Shown here: positions 21,681-36,826 of the stretch, one piece after another
How positions within the stretch are numbered: the first letter of the stretch is position 1
Layout: each line of letters starts with the position of its first letter
NCBI GenBank assembly: GCA_030522415.1
Contig: CM060107.1
Location: 7,401,347-7,465,346, forward strand
Direction: 5' to 3'
Length of the DNA stretch: 64,000 nucleotides
DNA from: Channallabes apus
Taxonomy: Eukaryota > Chordata > Actinopteri > Siluriformes > Clariidae
Notes under the pieces: model-generated
The model's database searches: none
What the model was told of the DNA's origin: nothing
The model's input: only the letters and a program-made list of their open reading frames with translations
Made by a program: the position numbers and the translations under genes

Positions 21681-23943
21681 TCTCAGTCATTGGACTCTAC
21701 GCCGCCCGCAAACTTATTGTTTTATACTTGTACAGCACTTTGGTAAGCGGAAGTTGTTTTAAATATGTATTATAAATAAATTTGATTGATTGATTAATTG
21801 ATTGACTAAATTAGGGAGAAAATCGGGGGGAAAAAACTGCAACAACACAGGAGATTACTAAGCAAAGCTTGAACAAGGCCACCTCAAAAATATAGAGAAG
21901 ATCTATTTCTAGGTAAGAATTAATCATTTCCTGAAAGCGACGATTCGGCTGTAGACATAGAATTTTACACTTCCCTAAAATACAACATAACATAATGAAG
22001 GTCCTCATGTGTCCGTCCATCACCTAAATGTAAGAATAAACATTAGTTTACCAATCTTAGAAACATTTTAGAAACATTTGCTTTCAGCAAGTTAGATAAT
22101 AACAAGAGTAGAAATAGACCCATAAATATTCAAGAAATATGAATAATTACGAGGACGACATAATTTAATATCCACAGAACAAATGTAATAACGTATGAAT
22201 GAAGATGTTATCTTAATTAGTTTTATTGTATAAAAAACTATTAACAGACCAGATGGAAATACAAAAAAATATATTTTTTTAATTAGTGTTTGCTAAACAC
22301 ACACAGACATTGTTTTCTAGTTATTACTTAAATGTTCAAGTAAATGTCGTAAACATATTTCAGAAAACACATTATTTCAGAAACGTTAAACAAGGTTCAT
22401 GTCACTTAAGTAATAACATTTCTCTTCTACGTTTGTTCTCATGTACACTGTAGATGTATTGACATTATAAAGGGTGTTCATGACCCAGTCAGCAGGTGAT
22501 TAAGGGGATGAAACATAGATAATGCTCTAATAAACAATACTACTGAAATGGTGGCAGTTTACCTGTTCCATCGCTGACGATTTCATAGCACTGTTGCTTT
22601 TCACAAGATGTTTGATGGTTGGTGCTGTCCCCTCTGGATGTTGTTAGCAGTCTCCTCTTCCAATATTCTGTAAATGTATTGAACAATTAAGAACTAGTGC
22701 TCCAAAAGGGGAACATGCAACACAAGAATGTGCAATTCCTTATAAGAAGAAACATTGATTGTAAGAATGGATTTATCATTTCCAGGTTAGACACAGGTGC
22801 CTTTGGAGGAGCAGTGTGTTACAGAGGTTTAAGGCTTTTGCTTAAGATCAGGTCATGCAAGTGAAGCTGTGACTCTGAATGTGTGTGAGGGATGGGTGTG
22901 TTCTGGCCCAGGTGGAATGGCCACCTAATACAACAGCTTACCCTCACTATTAAAATACATAGGAAGCACTGTGTCTATCCAGGCATTCTGTCTTGAGAAC
23001 TGTTAGTCCTAGAGCTTAGCTTTTTTTGTAATCAATGGGAATGGTTAATCTCAATAGATATTATGCCTTGTGTGTGTACTCCTAAAATTGTGATTTTAGA
23101 AAAGTACTCTGTAAAGTATATTCATTTCTATAGGATTTTCGATTTGGTGTCAGGTCCGGAACAAACTTTTAATAACAATCTGACCAATCAGCTCCATTTA
23201 GAAGATTTTTTTTTTTTATGCATGATTCTTTTTTAATTGAATGGCCAATAAATGGTGCTTGAAAATATCAACCCAATTAATTTTTTTAATGGGAAAAATA
23301 GGTCAATTTTTTTTTTCTTTTTATCAGCAGAAAATTATTACAGATATGTGAATGAAGTATTCATCTTTATTGTTCGTTATCTCTATTGTTAATAAGCTGA
23401 ATATTAACATGATGAGTAAATAGCCATCAGTTATAACATAATCATTTTTTTTAATGAATAGATTATTTGACTTTCAAAACTGTTGTTAACTGCAACCCTG
23501 ATGGTAAAACAACCAAGGATGAACCATAACTATGATTCTAAAAACCAAACAAAAAAAGTGGAAAAATTAAGACATGATTCAGGAAAGGAAAAATCAGTTA
23601 TGCTGAGACCCATGAATCAACACACACTACTCACACATAACTTTATCTGGACTGATGTGTTCCAGCTGTGATGTCTCGTCACTCTAAGTTATACACTGCA
23701 TCTGTGAGACGGCTGATCATATGTGACATTTTACCTACACAAGAAAATGTTCATATATTAATTTTACTGTCCAGTGAGGTTCCTTGAGAATATTCTGTGT
23801 AAAATTCTGTGATCCAGACATCATCTGCCCTCTGCACCTACTGACTCGTCCCTATGCTGAACTGGTCTTCATGTCAATTTAAATAATTTCTGTCATATTG
23901 AATTTTCACCTGCACAACACACAAGATGTTATATCATTTCTAT
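21681..23943. other. No gene seen
   Basis: A LINE-like tail (ATAAATTTGATTGATTGATT) closes the previous block near 21770-21800. The remainder is AT-rich unassigned DNA. Confidence 0.45.
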
Positions 23944-24146
23944 CTGTTATCACCCAAATGAGGATGGGTTCCCTGTTGAGTCTGGTTCCTCTCAAGGTTT
24001 CTTCCTAATGCCATCTCAGGGAGTTTTTCCTTGCCACCGTCGCCGTCACCCTTGGCTTGCTCATCAGAGACATTTCATTCATTCGTCTCATTATTATTAT
24101 CTACACATTTTTCTCACACATACACACTTCCAATTATTTTCTTTTC

Positions 24147-24177
<31 letters not shown>

Positions 24178-24297
24178 TGTATTTTTATTTATTTATTTAT
24201 TTATTTATTTTTGTTAAATTTCTTTCATTTTTGTGAAGCTGCTTTGAGACAATGACCATTGTTAAAAGCGCTATATAAATAAAAAATAAATAAATAA
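23944..24297 (+). mobile_element. L2-like LINE 3' untranslated region (copy A)
   Basis: Starts near CACCCAAATGAGGATGGGTT, continues CAGGGAGTTTTTCCTTGCCA and ends GTTAAAAGCGCTATATAAAT plus an A-rich tail. Microsatellites (ATT)n at 24148-24177 and (ATTT)n at 24181-24212 lie inside it. Related copies are at 28258-28523, 35283-35522 (minus) and in the 3' end of 60321-61690. Confidence 0.7.
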
Positions 24298-25560
24298 AAA
24301 AAACCATCGACAGACAGAAAACAGCTGAGCATGAGCTTAAAAACAGTGTATCTCAGGTGATTTCCACCAGCCCAGCCCCAGCCACTTTAGAGATGGATAA
24401 CAAAAGGCCAGCATGAGCTGCACTGCTGAGCTGTGATGCTCTTCTCCAGCCCTGGGCTCCATCTCACACACTTTAAACTCAACTCACAGCTCAAATTCTG
24501 CACTATAGATTAATTTCACAAACATGCTGCTGCTGTTTATAACCTTAAATTAACTGTATTATGCGGAATAACCAGTTAAATATACAGGTGTTACATTAAT
24601 CAGTAATGAATGCCAACTTCAGGAGTCAATGTAATAGATTTAATCTGTTTAGTACTCTGTTTAATCTGTTAATCTGTTTACTTTAACTTACCCTGTTACA
24701 AGCAAATCCTAAATTTGAATTTCCGTCAAAGACATACGTGGCGATTAGCTGTTTTAACTTATCACCCTTTAACTTAATTTAATAATAATTTAATTATCTT
24801 TTTTTTGACAACTTTGCTGGTCTGTTAAGTGACATTTTTACGCACTTACAATTTCTGTTTATTTTTAAACTTAAACTTACACTCTAATGATATCTAACTA
24901 AATACACATTTAATATTAATAGACTTACCACATCACTGTAAAGGCAGCCAGTCCTACTGTACAGTCCTACTGTATGCACGTATTTATTATATACTATACC
25001 TACTGGGCATGTGCAGATTACCGACAGGCCTCTAAGTAAACGGCCGTATTGCGTGAAGCATGTGTGTGAACCCCCCCCCCCCACACACACACACACACAT
25101 ACACAAAAATATATAAATAAATAAATGAAATACCGGTTAAAGACTAAAAAGGGCGATGTGGAGAAAATGTTCACACAAACTCACCTCAGAAGGTCACATA
25201 TGTGCCAAAGCTAAAAATTGGTGAGGCACTTATTTACACCCTCCCCAACACGTTACAATGCTTCACCAAGTGTTTTCTTTTTGTCCCCATAACAGTTTCG
25301 GTCCCTGTGATGTTGGTGTGTATCCAGAGTGATGTCCCCACAATGCGATAATTACAAACACACACACGCGTGCACACTACTGACCATCACTGTGATGAAT
25401 GAACAGTCTCCTGCACATTAACTACTACACATAATTAAACAGATTTGTCTGTAATAGATAGCTTTAATGGACTCCCAGTCTGCAGTTTTTTATTCAAATC
25501 AATTAACCCTGCTTTATCTGGGTATTATCTCTCGCTTATTCATCCCTCCCTCCTTCTCCT
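24298..25560. other. No gene seen
   Basis: Unassigned DNA with a C-run/(CA)n at 25070-25100 and short (CA)n near 25359-25375. Confidence 0.45.
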
Positions 25561-25570
25561 CCTGTGTCTT

Positions 25571-25632
25571 TCTATCTATCTATCTATCTATCTACCGCAT
25601 CCACCGCCCCCCCCCCCCCCCCCCACCCCCAC
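25571..25632. repeat. (CTAT)n microsatellite and poly-C run
   Basis: Six CTAT units at 25571-25594 are followed by a C homopolymer-rich stretch at 25607-25630. Confidence 0.9.
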
Positions 25633-28146
<2,514 letters not shown>

Positions 28147-28680
28147 GCTTGATGCCTGGAGCCTATCCAAGGAACTCTAGGGCACTAGGCAGGGTACGCC
28201 ATGGGTGGGTGCCAGACCATTGCAGGGCACAAGCACACACATTTATATACATTGTGTCTTGCATATCATACAAATGAGGATGAGTTTCCTGTTGAGTCTC
28301 GTTCCTCTTAAGGGTTCTTCCTACTGCCATCTTAGGGAGTTTTTCCATGACACTGTTGCTGTCGCCCTCGGCTTGCTCGTCAGGGGCAATCTTGTCACTT
28401 TGATTCATACACATTCACATTCATTTCATACAAACTTTCCTCATTTCTTTTGATTGTGTAAAGCTGATTTGCGACAATGCGAATTGTTAAAAGCGCAATA
28501 CAAATAAAATTGAATTAAATTGAATCTCTTTGGAGTGTGGGAGGAAACCAGAGCACACAGAGGAAACCCACCAAGCAAATAGAGAACATGCAAACTCCAT
28601 GCACACAGCTGGGATTTGAACTATCAACCCTGGAGATGAGAGGCCACAATGTAACCACTACCACACTGTGGTGCAAACTA
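28147..28680 (-). mobile_element. Family-B SINE split by an L2-like tail
   Basis: The reverse-strand SINE body runs from 28147 to about 28250 (GCCTGGAGCCTATCC, then the CAGGGCACA region) and resumes near 28526 (TTTGGAGTGTGGGAGGAAAC) to 28680, ending in a diverged tRNA-like head. An L2-like 3' fragment occupies the gap. Confidence 0.8.
28258..28523 (+). mobile_element. L2-like LINE 3' untranslated region (copy B), nested in a SINE
   Basis: Same order of motifs as copy A: CAAATGAGGATGAGTTTCC, AGGGAGTTTTTCCATGACA, then ACAATGCGAATTGTTAAAAG and an ATTGAATTAAATTGAAT tail. A severely 5'-truncated LINE insertion. Confidence 0.75.
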
Positions 28681-28804
28681 ACAATGAACTGATTATTAAC
28701 TTACTTACTGGTGTTTTGGAGGGAAAAAAGACCAGGGGTGAGTGGTGGAATGATAATAGTACAACATTCTTTCACCAAATTCACAAGAAAGTCACCTAGA
28801 ATGG

Positions 28805-29100
28805 TTTTCAGTTCAGAGCTGTGTCATGCTGTGTGTTAATTGGTGACATTACATTGCTACCACAACTACTGTAAAAATCTATATCAGTGCAACACCTTTG
28901 AATGAAACTCCGAATGCAGTCGCCAAAACCATTATGTTGAAATTGGAGCACTTTTGGTAGTGAACATTTTCTCCCTGAAGTTGATGCATTGGAAGCAGAA
29001 AGAGTGGGCAAGTCTAAGAATTTGAGTAACTTTGATATGGGGCAAATTGTGGATGCACTACAGGACTGCGACAGCCATGTCGTCTCCTTCATTTTTAACT
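28805..29100 (+). pseudogene. Tc1-like transposase N-terminal relic
   Basis: The frame beginning near 28989 reads KSKNLSNFDMGQIVDALQ, close to the N-terminal start of Tc1-type transposases (Asp-x-Gly-Gln-Ile-Val helix). The rest of the domain is not recognisable and upstream sequence is unassigned. Confidence 0.45.
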
Positions 29101-29861
29101 CCAGCCTGCTGCCATTGCCTCCAAACTGTGACTGGCCCCTTTGGCCTTCAGTGCTGACTTACTGCCAGCAAACTTGCAATTTCTGTCTTTGTTGTATCAG
29201 TGAAACATGCTGTATTTTTGGTATGCGCATGCTTAGTACTGTAGGTGTGGGTAGGAGAGACTGATAGGTAGGACGAATTTCAAAGAACACCATCATGCCC
29301 GCTGGACATTGTCCAGACCCACACTTGCACACATCCTACACTATCCTTACTATATATCCCCTATCTTAAATTCTAAGAAAAAGCTTCAAGATCTGTTGGA
29401 CATTAAACAATTAAAATATTATCTCCTTTACTATAACTAGTCAGAGCTGTCAATATATACTGTATATGTCTGCAATGATCTGTGCCAGAGAAAACAAGCT
29501 CCAGGCAAACTATTAATCATTTGTACAGATGAGTAGGTGATGAAATTTGGCAAATTTTTCTAAAGCATGATAATAAACATTTGATGTACTGTACAGTACT
29601 GCAAACGTCAATTAAAAGTAATTTTAATTAAGAAACATTAAGCGATTTAATAAAATAAGAAAAATTAATACAGCAATGCTTTCATTAGTTCCATGATTCT
29701 AGTCCTGTTCATGATTCATGGTGTCTTCTCATATTCAATTAACAAATACACAACGATTTGGACCTGTAGTGAAGATTCTGTAGTGTGAGAAACACAGTTT
29801 ATAGCTATTTCAGGCAGAGAGCCAAATGCAACCTGACCCTGACCTGTGTGTATTCGTTTGT
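29101..29861. other. No gene seen
   Basis: Unassigned, AT-rich in 29380-29700. Confidence 0.45.
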
Positions 29862-29895
29862 GTGTGTGTGTGAGGTGTGGTGGTGGTAGTAGTAG

Positions 29896-29933
<38 letters not shown>
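29862..29933. repeat. (GT)n/(GTA)n compound microsatellite
   Basis: GT repeats with an internal GGTGGTAGTAGTAGTAGTG interruption. Confidence 0.9.
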
Positions 29934-29935
<2 letters not shown>

Positions 29936-30651
29936 TGGTTTGACACGTCTCATCAGATAAACTTCTCCTGTAATGATTTTGTTCTTTGTCTGTCACAACA
30001 AGACATTGATTTGACAGCTTTCATTTCTCAGCTGAATCTCTGCAATTACAGAGGAATCCATGACCAACAGCACTGAGGCATACATTCTTATTCATACATC
30101 ATCTCAAGCTCAGTATGATGCTTTATAATACTTTATTTATACATCTCCAGCTTTATAACACCTTATACATCTGTATACCCTTTAAACAAAGACATTCTAA
30201 ACGTGTGTTTTTTCATGTGTTTTTTTTTGTCTTGTATATTGTAGGCTTTAATATAAAACAAAACAGCGCTTTCTTGAGTTTTATGCTGATCATGTTGAGG
30301 CGGTTTAGTACACACGGTTCGAGAGTTTAACTCTCAGGACTCTGAACTTTGCCGAAAACATTCTCGACATCAACACAGTGAAGAAAAGGTCAATATATTC
30401 AACATGTACTCTGATTTGGATTTGTGTGAGCTTCAGATGCAGGAAACACACACACACACACACACACATACACAATATCAGCCAGTTCTGCATTAAACAG
30501 AGTATCATAATCTGCATTTTAAAGTTCCTTAAATACAGGTTAGGTTATGCATCTATCAAATGTGGCCTGTTTTTTCTCTCTCCTTTATACTTAAAAAAAA
30601 GACAGCACAAAGCTGTGTAGATCTCCATCTCAGAACATATGTAAAAAAAAA

Positions 30652-30653
<2 letters not shown>
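29934..30653. other. No gene seen; (CA)n at 30446-30469
   Basis: Unassigned DNA with one CA microsatellite and a short TTATA-C/TTTATA-rich stretch near 30120-30180. Confidence 0.45.

Positions 30654-30722
<69 letters not shown>
30654..30722. repeat. Long (TA)n microsatellite
   Basis: About 35 uninterrupted TA units; self-complementary and able to extrude as a cruciform. Confidence 0.97.
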
Positions 30723-30727
<5 letters not shown>

Positions 30728-31895
30728 TCTGCTGCTCACAAGTAGGTTTCAGGTGAATATGAGAAACTACCTGTGACAAGCCTGAACTTTGTTGATAAGG
30801 TTGATATATAAATAAACCCCAAACAAAGAGAAATATCTGCTTTTTCAATGGTGTAGTTCAGCTGTTCGCATTTGTTCACTGATGAAAGTAATAAACCAAT
30901 CAATACTTGTGAACGATCCCTCATCATTCTCTTTTACTCTTTTTAATTTTTCTATTCTAATGTGTCCCAGAGATTTGTATACAGTAACAGGAGCGATGAG
31001 CAGGCAAACCTGAAATGTCTTTATGAACCCGGAGATGAAAATATAACCATATAATCAAGTCAGGAATCGACATTTTACTCTTTGATACACAGAGGAGATT
31101 CCTATGTGCTTCAGCTGTCAGCTTGTATTCAGGTGAAAATATACAGTATGGTGAGCATACTGTTTACATGTTTTACACGTCTATTCAGATGCTTCATAAC
31201 ATGACACCACGATAACACATTACACAGCACTGATGTTTGTTTGCTACTTTTAGTAGTGTTGAATGCTTAAAAAAAAATTAGATAGAAATACAGTATAGCT
31301 GTGTGATTGGAGATGAATCAGACTATACATATTAGCGCTGACAAATGTCTTTGGACAAAACATGGAGAAATGTCCAAGGGATCTGACTGACATGCCAGGT
31401 TCAAAGCATTTTTTTTTATAAATCCGAAACAAATTCTTCTTGTGTGATATCAGCTAGAAACCTCTCTATGCTAAAGTCTACTCGAAAACATCCAGGAGTG
31501 CTACTATTAAGATAAGATAAAGTGAGATAAAAGATAAAACTTTTTTTTTCCTGGAAATGATTGTGCCAGGGAGTAAACTAAAATGAAATGAAAATGAAAA
31601 TTAAAAAAACACAAACTATACATAGGTAAAGTGCAGCAACCGATAGCATTAGAGTAGCAGAAACCAGATTCTAATGTAAAATTTATGTAGCAAAAATGAT
31701 GTGTAGTATTGCATGATATTGCTAAATGCTGTTACGTACTGTATGATATTGTTAAATTATATTGCACATAATATTGAAGAACCCCTGGCATATAAATGAC
31801 AGGCAAGGCTAGTGATTGCAGTGATTATTGGAAAGTGGGAAGATGAGGCAGCGACGCAAGTAAAATTAATGATATTAAATAGACAAATATAACAC
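30723..31895. other. No gene seen
   Basis: Unassigned AT-rich DNA. Confidence 0.45.
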
Positions 31896-32449
31896 TTCTT
31901 CTTCTTTGTCTTTCGGCTGTTGCCTTTCAGGGGTCGCCACGGCGAATCATCTGCCTCCATCTAACCCTATCCTCTGCATCCTCTTCTCTCACACCAACTA
32001 ACTTCATGTCCTCTCTCACTGCATCCATAAATCTCCTCTTTGGTCTTCCTCTAGACCTCCTGCCTGGCAGTTCCAACCTCAGCATCCTTCTACCGATATA
32101 TTCACCATCTCTCCTCTGAACATGTCCAAACCACCTCAATCTGGCCTCTCTGACTTTATCTCCAAAACATCTCACATGGGTTGTCCCTCTGATGAACTCA
32201 TTCTTGATCCTATCCATCCTTGTCACTTCCAAGGAGAACCTCAACATCTTCAGCTCTGCTACCTCCAACTCTGCCTCCTGTCTTTTCTTCAGTGCCACTG
32301 TCTCTAAGCCGTAGAGCATCGCTGGTCTCACTACTGTCCTGTACACCTTTCCTTTCATTCTCGCTGATACTCTTTTATCGCACAACACACCTGACACTTT
32401 TCTCCATCCATTCCAACCTGCCTGTACTCGTCTCTTCACTTTAGACATG
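31896..32449 (-). pseudogene. RTE-like LINE, C-terminal ORF fragment
   Basis: An uninterrupted 173-codon frame (32448-31927) carries VRPAMLYGLETVALKKRQEA, LRWFGHVQRRDGEYIGRR and RGRPKRRFMDAVREDM, the C-terminal tail typical of RTE-type non-LTR retrotransposons in animals (RT thumb and the region after it). The element's 3' end is the TTCTTCTTCTTTG sequence at 31896 on the plus strand. It is 5' truncated at about 32449, so no catalytic RT part is left. A near-identical copy is at 63510-64000. The clade name is from memory. Confidence 0.8.
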
Positions 32450-32544
32450 AATAGAAATTGTTATCTATTTAGACTGCTGTTTTTCTACACATATGATATT
32501 ATTAATGAATGTATTTATTGATTGATTATGGCTCAAGAAGTTAA

Positions 32545-32720
32545 GGCTGTGTCGGTGGTTCACGCCCCAACACCGTTAAAGTGGCTACTGTTGAGCTCTT
32601 GAGCAAGGCCCTTACCGATATCTGCTCCAGGGGGCGCTGTATATGCTGGGATATGCGGGGAAAAAAAATTTCAGTGTGCTGTAATATGCATGTACAAAAA
32701 TAATTTAATCTTACCCTATC
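32545..32720 (+). mobile_element. SINE fragment with TTGAGCAAGG body
   Basis: Contains GAGCAAGGCCCTTACC, CTCCAGGGGGCGCTGTAT and a 3' part TTTCAGTGTGCTGTAATATG, the usual body and LINE-like tail of a fish tRNA-SINE. The tRNA head is not clear. Confidence 0.55.
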
Positions 32721-33105
32721 TTATTTTTTCATTCATTCATTCATTCATTCATTCATTCATCTTCTATACCGCTTTATCCTTCTATTCAGGGTCGCGGGGG
32801 ACCTGGAGCCTATCCCAGGAGACTTCGGGCACAAGGCGGGGTACACCCTGGACAGGGTGCCAATCCATCGCAGGGCACACACACATACGCACATTCACAC
32901 ACTCATTCACACACTACGGTCAATTTGGGAACACCAATGTCTCATTTCCACTACACTGGTGCTGGTGCCCGGTGCCGGTGCCGGTGCCCGGCCGGTGCTG
33001 AACTGGGAACCACCCGAGAACCGGCCCGCATTTACACTAGACAGGAGCTCAGCGGGAGCTGCATGATAATACGTCACAGGCCACGCCCACTAAACAAAAA
33101 CCAAC

Positions 33106-33500
33106 ATGGCCGAAGTCAGTTTACTGGTTATTCTCCAGACTATTAAAATGTATTTCAGTATCTCCAAAGGCAGCGTATTCGACGTGTTATAACCGCTGAA
33201 ACAGAACGACATAGACAACGATTACGTGCAAGACGACTGGTAAGTTCTGACACCCCGTTAACTTACAATGTCTTTTTTTTTTTTACCGAGATTAGCATTA
33301 GCTCAAATGCTAATGGTAATGCTATCTAACTATACTGTTTTTCTTTTTCAACACGTAATTTATGCAGTAAATAACATTTAATAAATTTTCAGATCGCCTC
33401 AAAACTTTGTGTGCGCCGTAAATCGCCCGTGATGTAGATGTTGCCATCACGGCAAGGAGCTGATGTAAGAGCGGCATTAATGGACTACTTCACCAGACAG
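33106..33500 (+). pseudogene. Harbinger-like transposase remnants (5' exon and 3' end)
   Basis: 33165-33239 translates as QRQRIRRVITAETERHRQRL (continuing Arg-rich), a first-exon motif of fish Harbinger transposases, followed by a consensus splice donor GGTAAGT at 33239-33245. A possible ATG at 33106 is out of frame with it. Further right, near 33445-33495, ADVRAALMDYFTRQ resembles the transposase C terminus. The catalytic DDE part is absent. Confidence 0.5.
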
Positions 33501-33675
33501 GACCAATACATCTGTAGTGTTTTATTGAAATGCAACAGTGCAGACAATTGAAGAACATTTAGCCAAAAGGCAACAAAGTAAAAAAAAAATTAAAAAGTGG
33601 CAACGAGTACAGTGCAAGCATGTTTTTGTAAATTAAACTGTGATTACAATAATAAATAAAAATAAAAAAAACACA

Positions 33676-33901
33676 TTAGCTGTGTGTTGTCTGGTTTTTC
33701 TCCATAACATTAACCATTCGTTCCAAAAGGCCCAGCATAGCACCTGATGTCTCATCCATTTTATTAAGAATGCCACTTTTACACAGCCCCTTCTTTCTTT
33801 ACTTTTAAAGTACTTTGCAATTTCTCTTGAATCTCTGCGGATATCCAAATTGCTAAAAGCGCTTTAGCTTCCTCCGCACTCCACGTTTGGGTCGCCGCCA
33901 T
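33676..33901 (-). pseudogene. Myb/SANT-like DNA-binding protein relic of the Harbinger element
   Basis: The minus-strand frame 33901-33779 (40 codons) begins MAATQTWSAEEAKALLAIW, typical of the Myb/SANT-like (MADF-type) accessory protein of Harbinger elements. It ends at a stop; the C-terminal end, with ETSGAMLGLLERMVNVM and a stop at 33676-33678, is read in another frame. Most of the middle was deleted. The accessory protein normally binds the element ends and carries the transposase to the nucleus. Confidence 0.6.
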
Positions 33902-34175
33902 TTTATTTTTAGAAAAATCTCCGTATAACTCCGCCCACTGTTCGTGACGTCACGGGTTCTCGGTTCTAGACCAGCAGAGTTTAGGGGCCGGTTCGGTGCT
34001 TATTTTAGGGCACCGGCACCAATTATTTTCTGTGGAAAAGCGCGGCACTGGTTCCAAAATTGGGAACCGGCACGGGAACCAGAGCAGTGGAAAAGGCCTA
34101 CAATTCGCCTAACCTGCATATCTTTGGACTGTGGGAGGAAACCGGAGTACCCGGAGGAAACCCACCAAGCACCTA

Positions 34176-35282
34176 TCTTATTTTAAATCTGGTTATTATT
34201 TTTTAAATAATTATTATATTTCTTCACTGTTTTCTATAGGTTTTAAATGTTTCCATGAGTAGACATTGTATTTGAACATATTTAATAAAACTGCTATTAT
34301 AAAAGCTAAATGGAAAACTATAAATCTTTATGATATGTGTGTTTTAAATTAGCATTTGTTCATCTAAGCTTGAATTCTGACTGCATACATTCATCAGGAA
34401 GGTCCTAATGAGGAGAAACTCACTGAGTCGTCAGCACCTGTCATTCCTCCGCCTTCAGGTGAAGGAATGTTATCAGCACATTCATCTCTCGCTGCTTCGC
34501 CTCGTCTGATATCGCAGGCGAGACTGAAAAGCAGTCATGGCTCACTGAGTGTTTCATGATGTGACATTTCGCTGCTAACAGCCACATGCTTACCATTAAA
34601 CTCCACTGACATTTACAGAGAGAAGGAGAGAGAAAGAGAGAAATGGACGTGTGTCAGGTTTGACATGTCTATTATCACAGTCCTGATGAGATGAATGGAT
34701 TTTCTGAGTCGTTTCTCTAAAACGGGCTGCTTCGCTCGACACCTTGGATTAAAGTTCACACATTTCACACACGTTTAGAACAACACATGTCAGAGCATGC
34801 TTCTTACTTCACAAGCAAACGTTAGTAATGCGAGAAAAACTAATAAATAATCAGAGACATAACAGTGTTTATTTTAAAGAAAATCTAAATCAATATCCTT
34901 CTAAAATTTTTTTTACTTTTTATAGGAACTGTATGTCAGAGGAATGCAAGCTGGCGAAGGATCGCTAACACTTATTGCGAATATTAATCTGAACCTAACG
35001 CCAAAATAATTAATTATAAGGTACAAGACAGATAAATATGTCTATTTTTGTCAAATAAAATAGTTGTTGTAGACTTATATAAAGGTTTTATAAATATAAA
35101 ATGTAGAGAATTATATTAAAGCTTCAGAAAACTGTGTAAACTTGTTTGGTTTGTTTGTTTGTTCATTAGGAAAATAATTTAATAATATAGTTACAAGTAA
35201 CCATTGAGCGGGCCCAAGCACCTTGCATCATAAAGACAATGGACACAGTGGGTACATGCATTTAAAGGGGACATACCAATAA
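34176..35282. other. No gene seen; possible single-copy block 34380-34760
   Basis: 34380-34760 has balanced base composition, no repeats and TAATGAGG/CATTTACAG-type words, which could be conserved non-coding sequence. No coding evidence. Confidence 0.35.
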
Positions 35283-35522
35283 ATATCAATTTTATTTGTA
35301 TAGCGCTTTTAACAATTGACATTGTTGCAAAACAGCTTTACACAATCAAAAGAATTATTTAAGTTTGTATGGAATGTGAATGTGTATGAATCAAAATGTT
35401 CAGATAGTCCCTGGTGAGCAAGCCGCGGGCGTCAGTGGCAAGGAGATGGTAATAGGAAGAAACCTTGAGAGGAACCAGATCTCAACAGGGAACCCATCCT
35501 CATCTGGGTGAAACAGATAGCA
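35283..35522 (-). mobile_element. L2-like LINE 3' untranslated region (copy C)
   Basis: Reverse complement of copies A and B: starts ATAGCGCTTTTAACAATTG and passes through GAAACCTTGAGAGGAACCAG and CCCATCCTCATCTGGGTG. Confidence 0.75.
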
Positions 35523-36154
35523 GGAAATGATCTGCATTTATACAGTGTGTTAGGTGGCAGCAGTTCAGCTATAATAGTTGATGTTAATTGATGTTAAAAT
35601 GGAGTCCAGGTAGTTATTGGAGACTCAGATAGACTTGTAGAAAGTTCCAGTCCTGAACTATCGAATTGTCAAGTCCCCAGAGAAACAGCTGCCAACACCT
35701 GTCGAGGCCAGAACCGTCTTCTAAGTAGAGAGAATCATCCCCAGACACCAGACGCATCCCAATTATGACATCATTGTTACAGCGACTCCATGATTGGATT
35801 TCACCTCTCATGCTGCCTTCTGCATTATGTTTTAATCTTTCTAAAGGTTTTCAGTTTAGATGTGACTCATGACAACGTGCAATTTTATGAAGAGAAACAG
35901 AGTTCAGCTTAGACATTGACTTCGAAACCAGATGCACAAGGTTGCATTGGTTCTAATGTGACATCTAATCCATGTGATTTTAAAAATGATTTCAAAGTAA
36001 GCAGGTGAGTTTATGAGGAATGCGTTAAAGCTTCTGTAGGCACATGCATAAAGGCTCACTGAAATATAAAAAAAATAATACATTTGTTAATGTGTTAGAT
36101 TTCAGATATCGTCCTAGGCCACTTAGGGCTCCTAAGGATTTTTCAGCAGCTAGC

Positions 36155-36197
<43 letters not shown>

Positions 36198-36826
36198 GAT
36201 AGATAGAAATAAATGTAATTCTATAACAACTGGAGGAACCAGCAATGGACTGTGTTCAAAATACTGATTAAAACAATGTTCAGGGTTAAAGCTTACTCAA
36301 TTCTGTCGGAGGATCAGAAAGATATGGTACTGTATTCATCATCCAGTTTTTGTAATAATTGAAAATTTTATACAATTTGCCTACTGCCCTCTATTGGCCA
36401 GGAATACCCTCTGTGGCCCTGTGCCTTCCCATGCAGCAAAGAATTGCTAAAATCAGCCAACTTAACTTATGGTAGCTTGTTTTTCTAGAAGCTAATTTGT
36501 ATTTATCTCATCATTTCTCTGTACACAAATCAGTCATAAATCAAAACATAAATCTACCTTAAATTAAGGTAACTTTCTAGATCACACTCTGACTCAGCTA
36601 GGTTACCTTAGCATGCAGCTTCTGTGGCTAAAAATGTCCACATCATTCCCTGATGAACTGCTAGCGTGTAGCTGTTATACAGTATTATATCACCATACAG
36701 GCACTCATAATACCACAGTGTGCAGCTTCTCTTTTTATAGAAGTACTGAGAAAGAGAAAAAAGACTATACTGTCAAATATATGTGGAATTCATTACATAA
36801 TGCTTAACGATTCTGATTCTCTAGAT
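35523..36826. other. No gene seen; (AAT)n at 36155-36196
   Basis: Unassigned DNA with a 14-unit AAT microsatellite. Confidence 0.5.

Larger units (their letters stand above)
32939..34100. mobile_element. PIF/Harbinger-like element, internally deleted
   Basis: Ends share TTCCACT...CTGGT as imperfect inverted repeats (left TTTCCACTACACTGGTGC; right, reversed, TTTTCCACTGCTCTGG), with CCGGTGCC repeats in both sub-terminal regions. A CAAT (or AAT) word flanks both sides (32935-32938 and 34101-34104); Harbinger usually makes 3-bp duplications. Inside are relics of both Harbinger genes: a transposase start and end on the plus strand and a Myb/SANT-like protein on the minus strand, with the middle of each missing. 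Confidence 0.7.
32727..34175 (-). mobile_element. Family-B SINE split by a Harbinger-like element
   Basis: The reverse SINE starts with an (ATTC)n tail at 32729-32760 and runs to 32938 (...CGGTCAATTTGGGA); after a 1162-bp insert it resumes at 34101 with CGCCTAACCTGCATATCTTTGG and ends near 34175. Confidence 0.85.
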
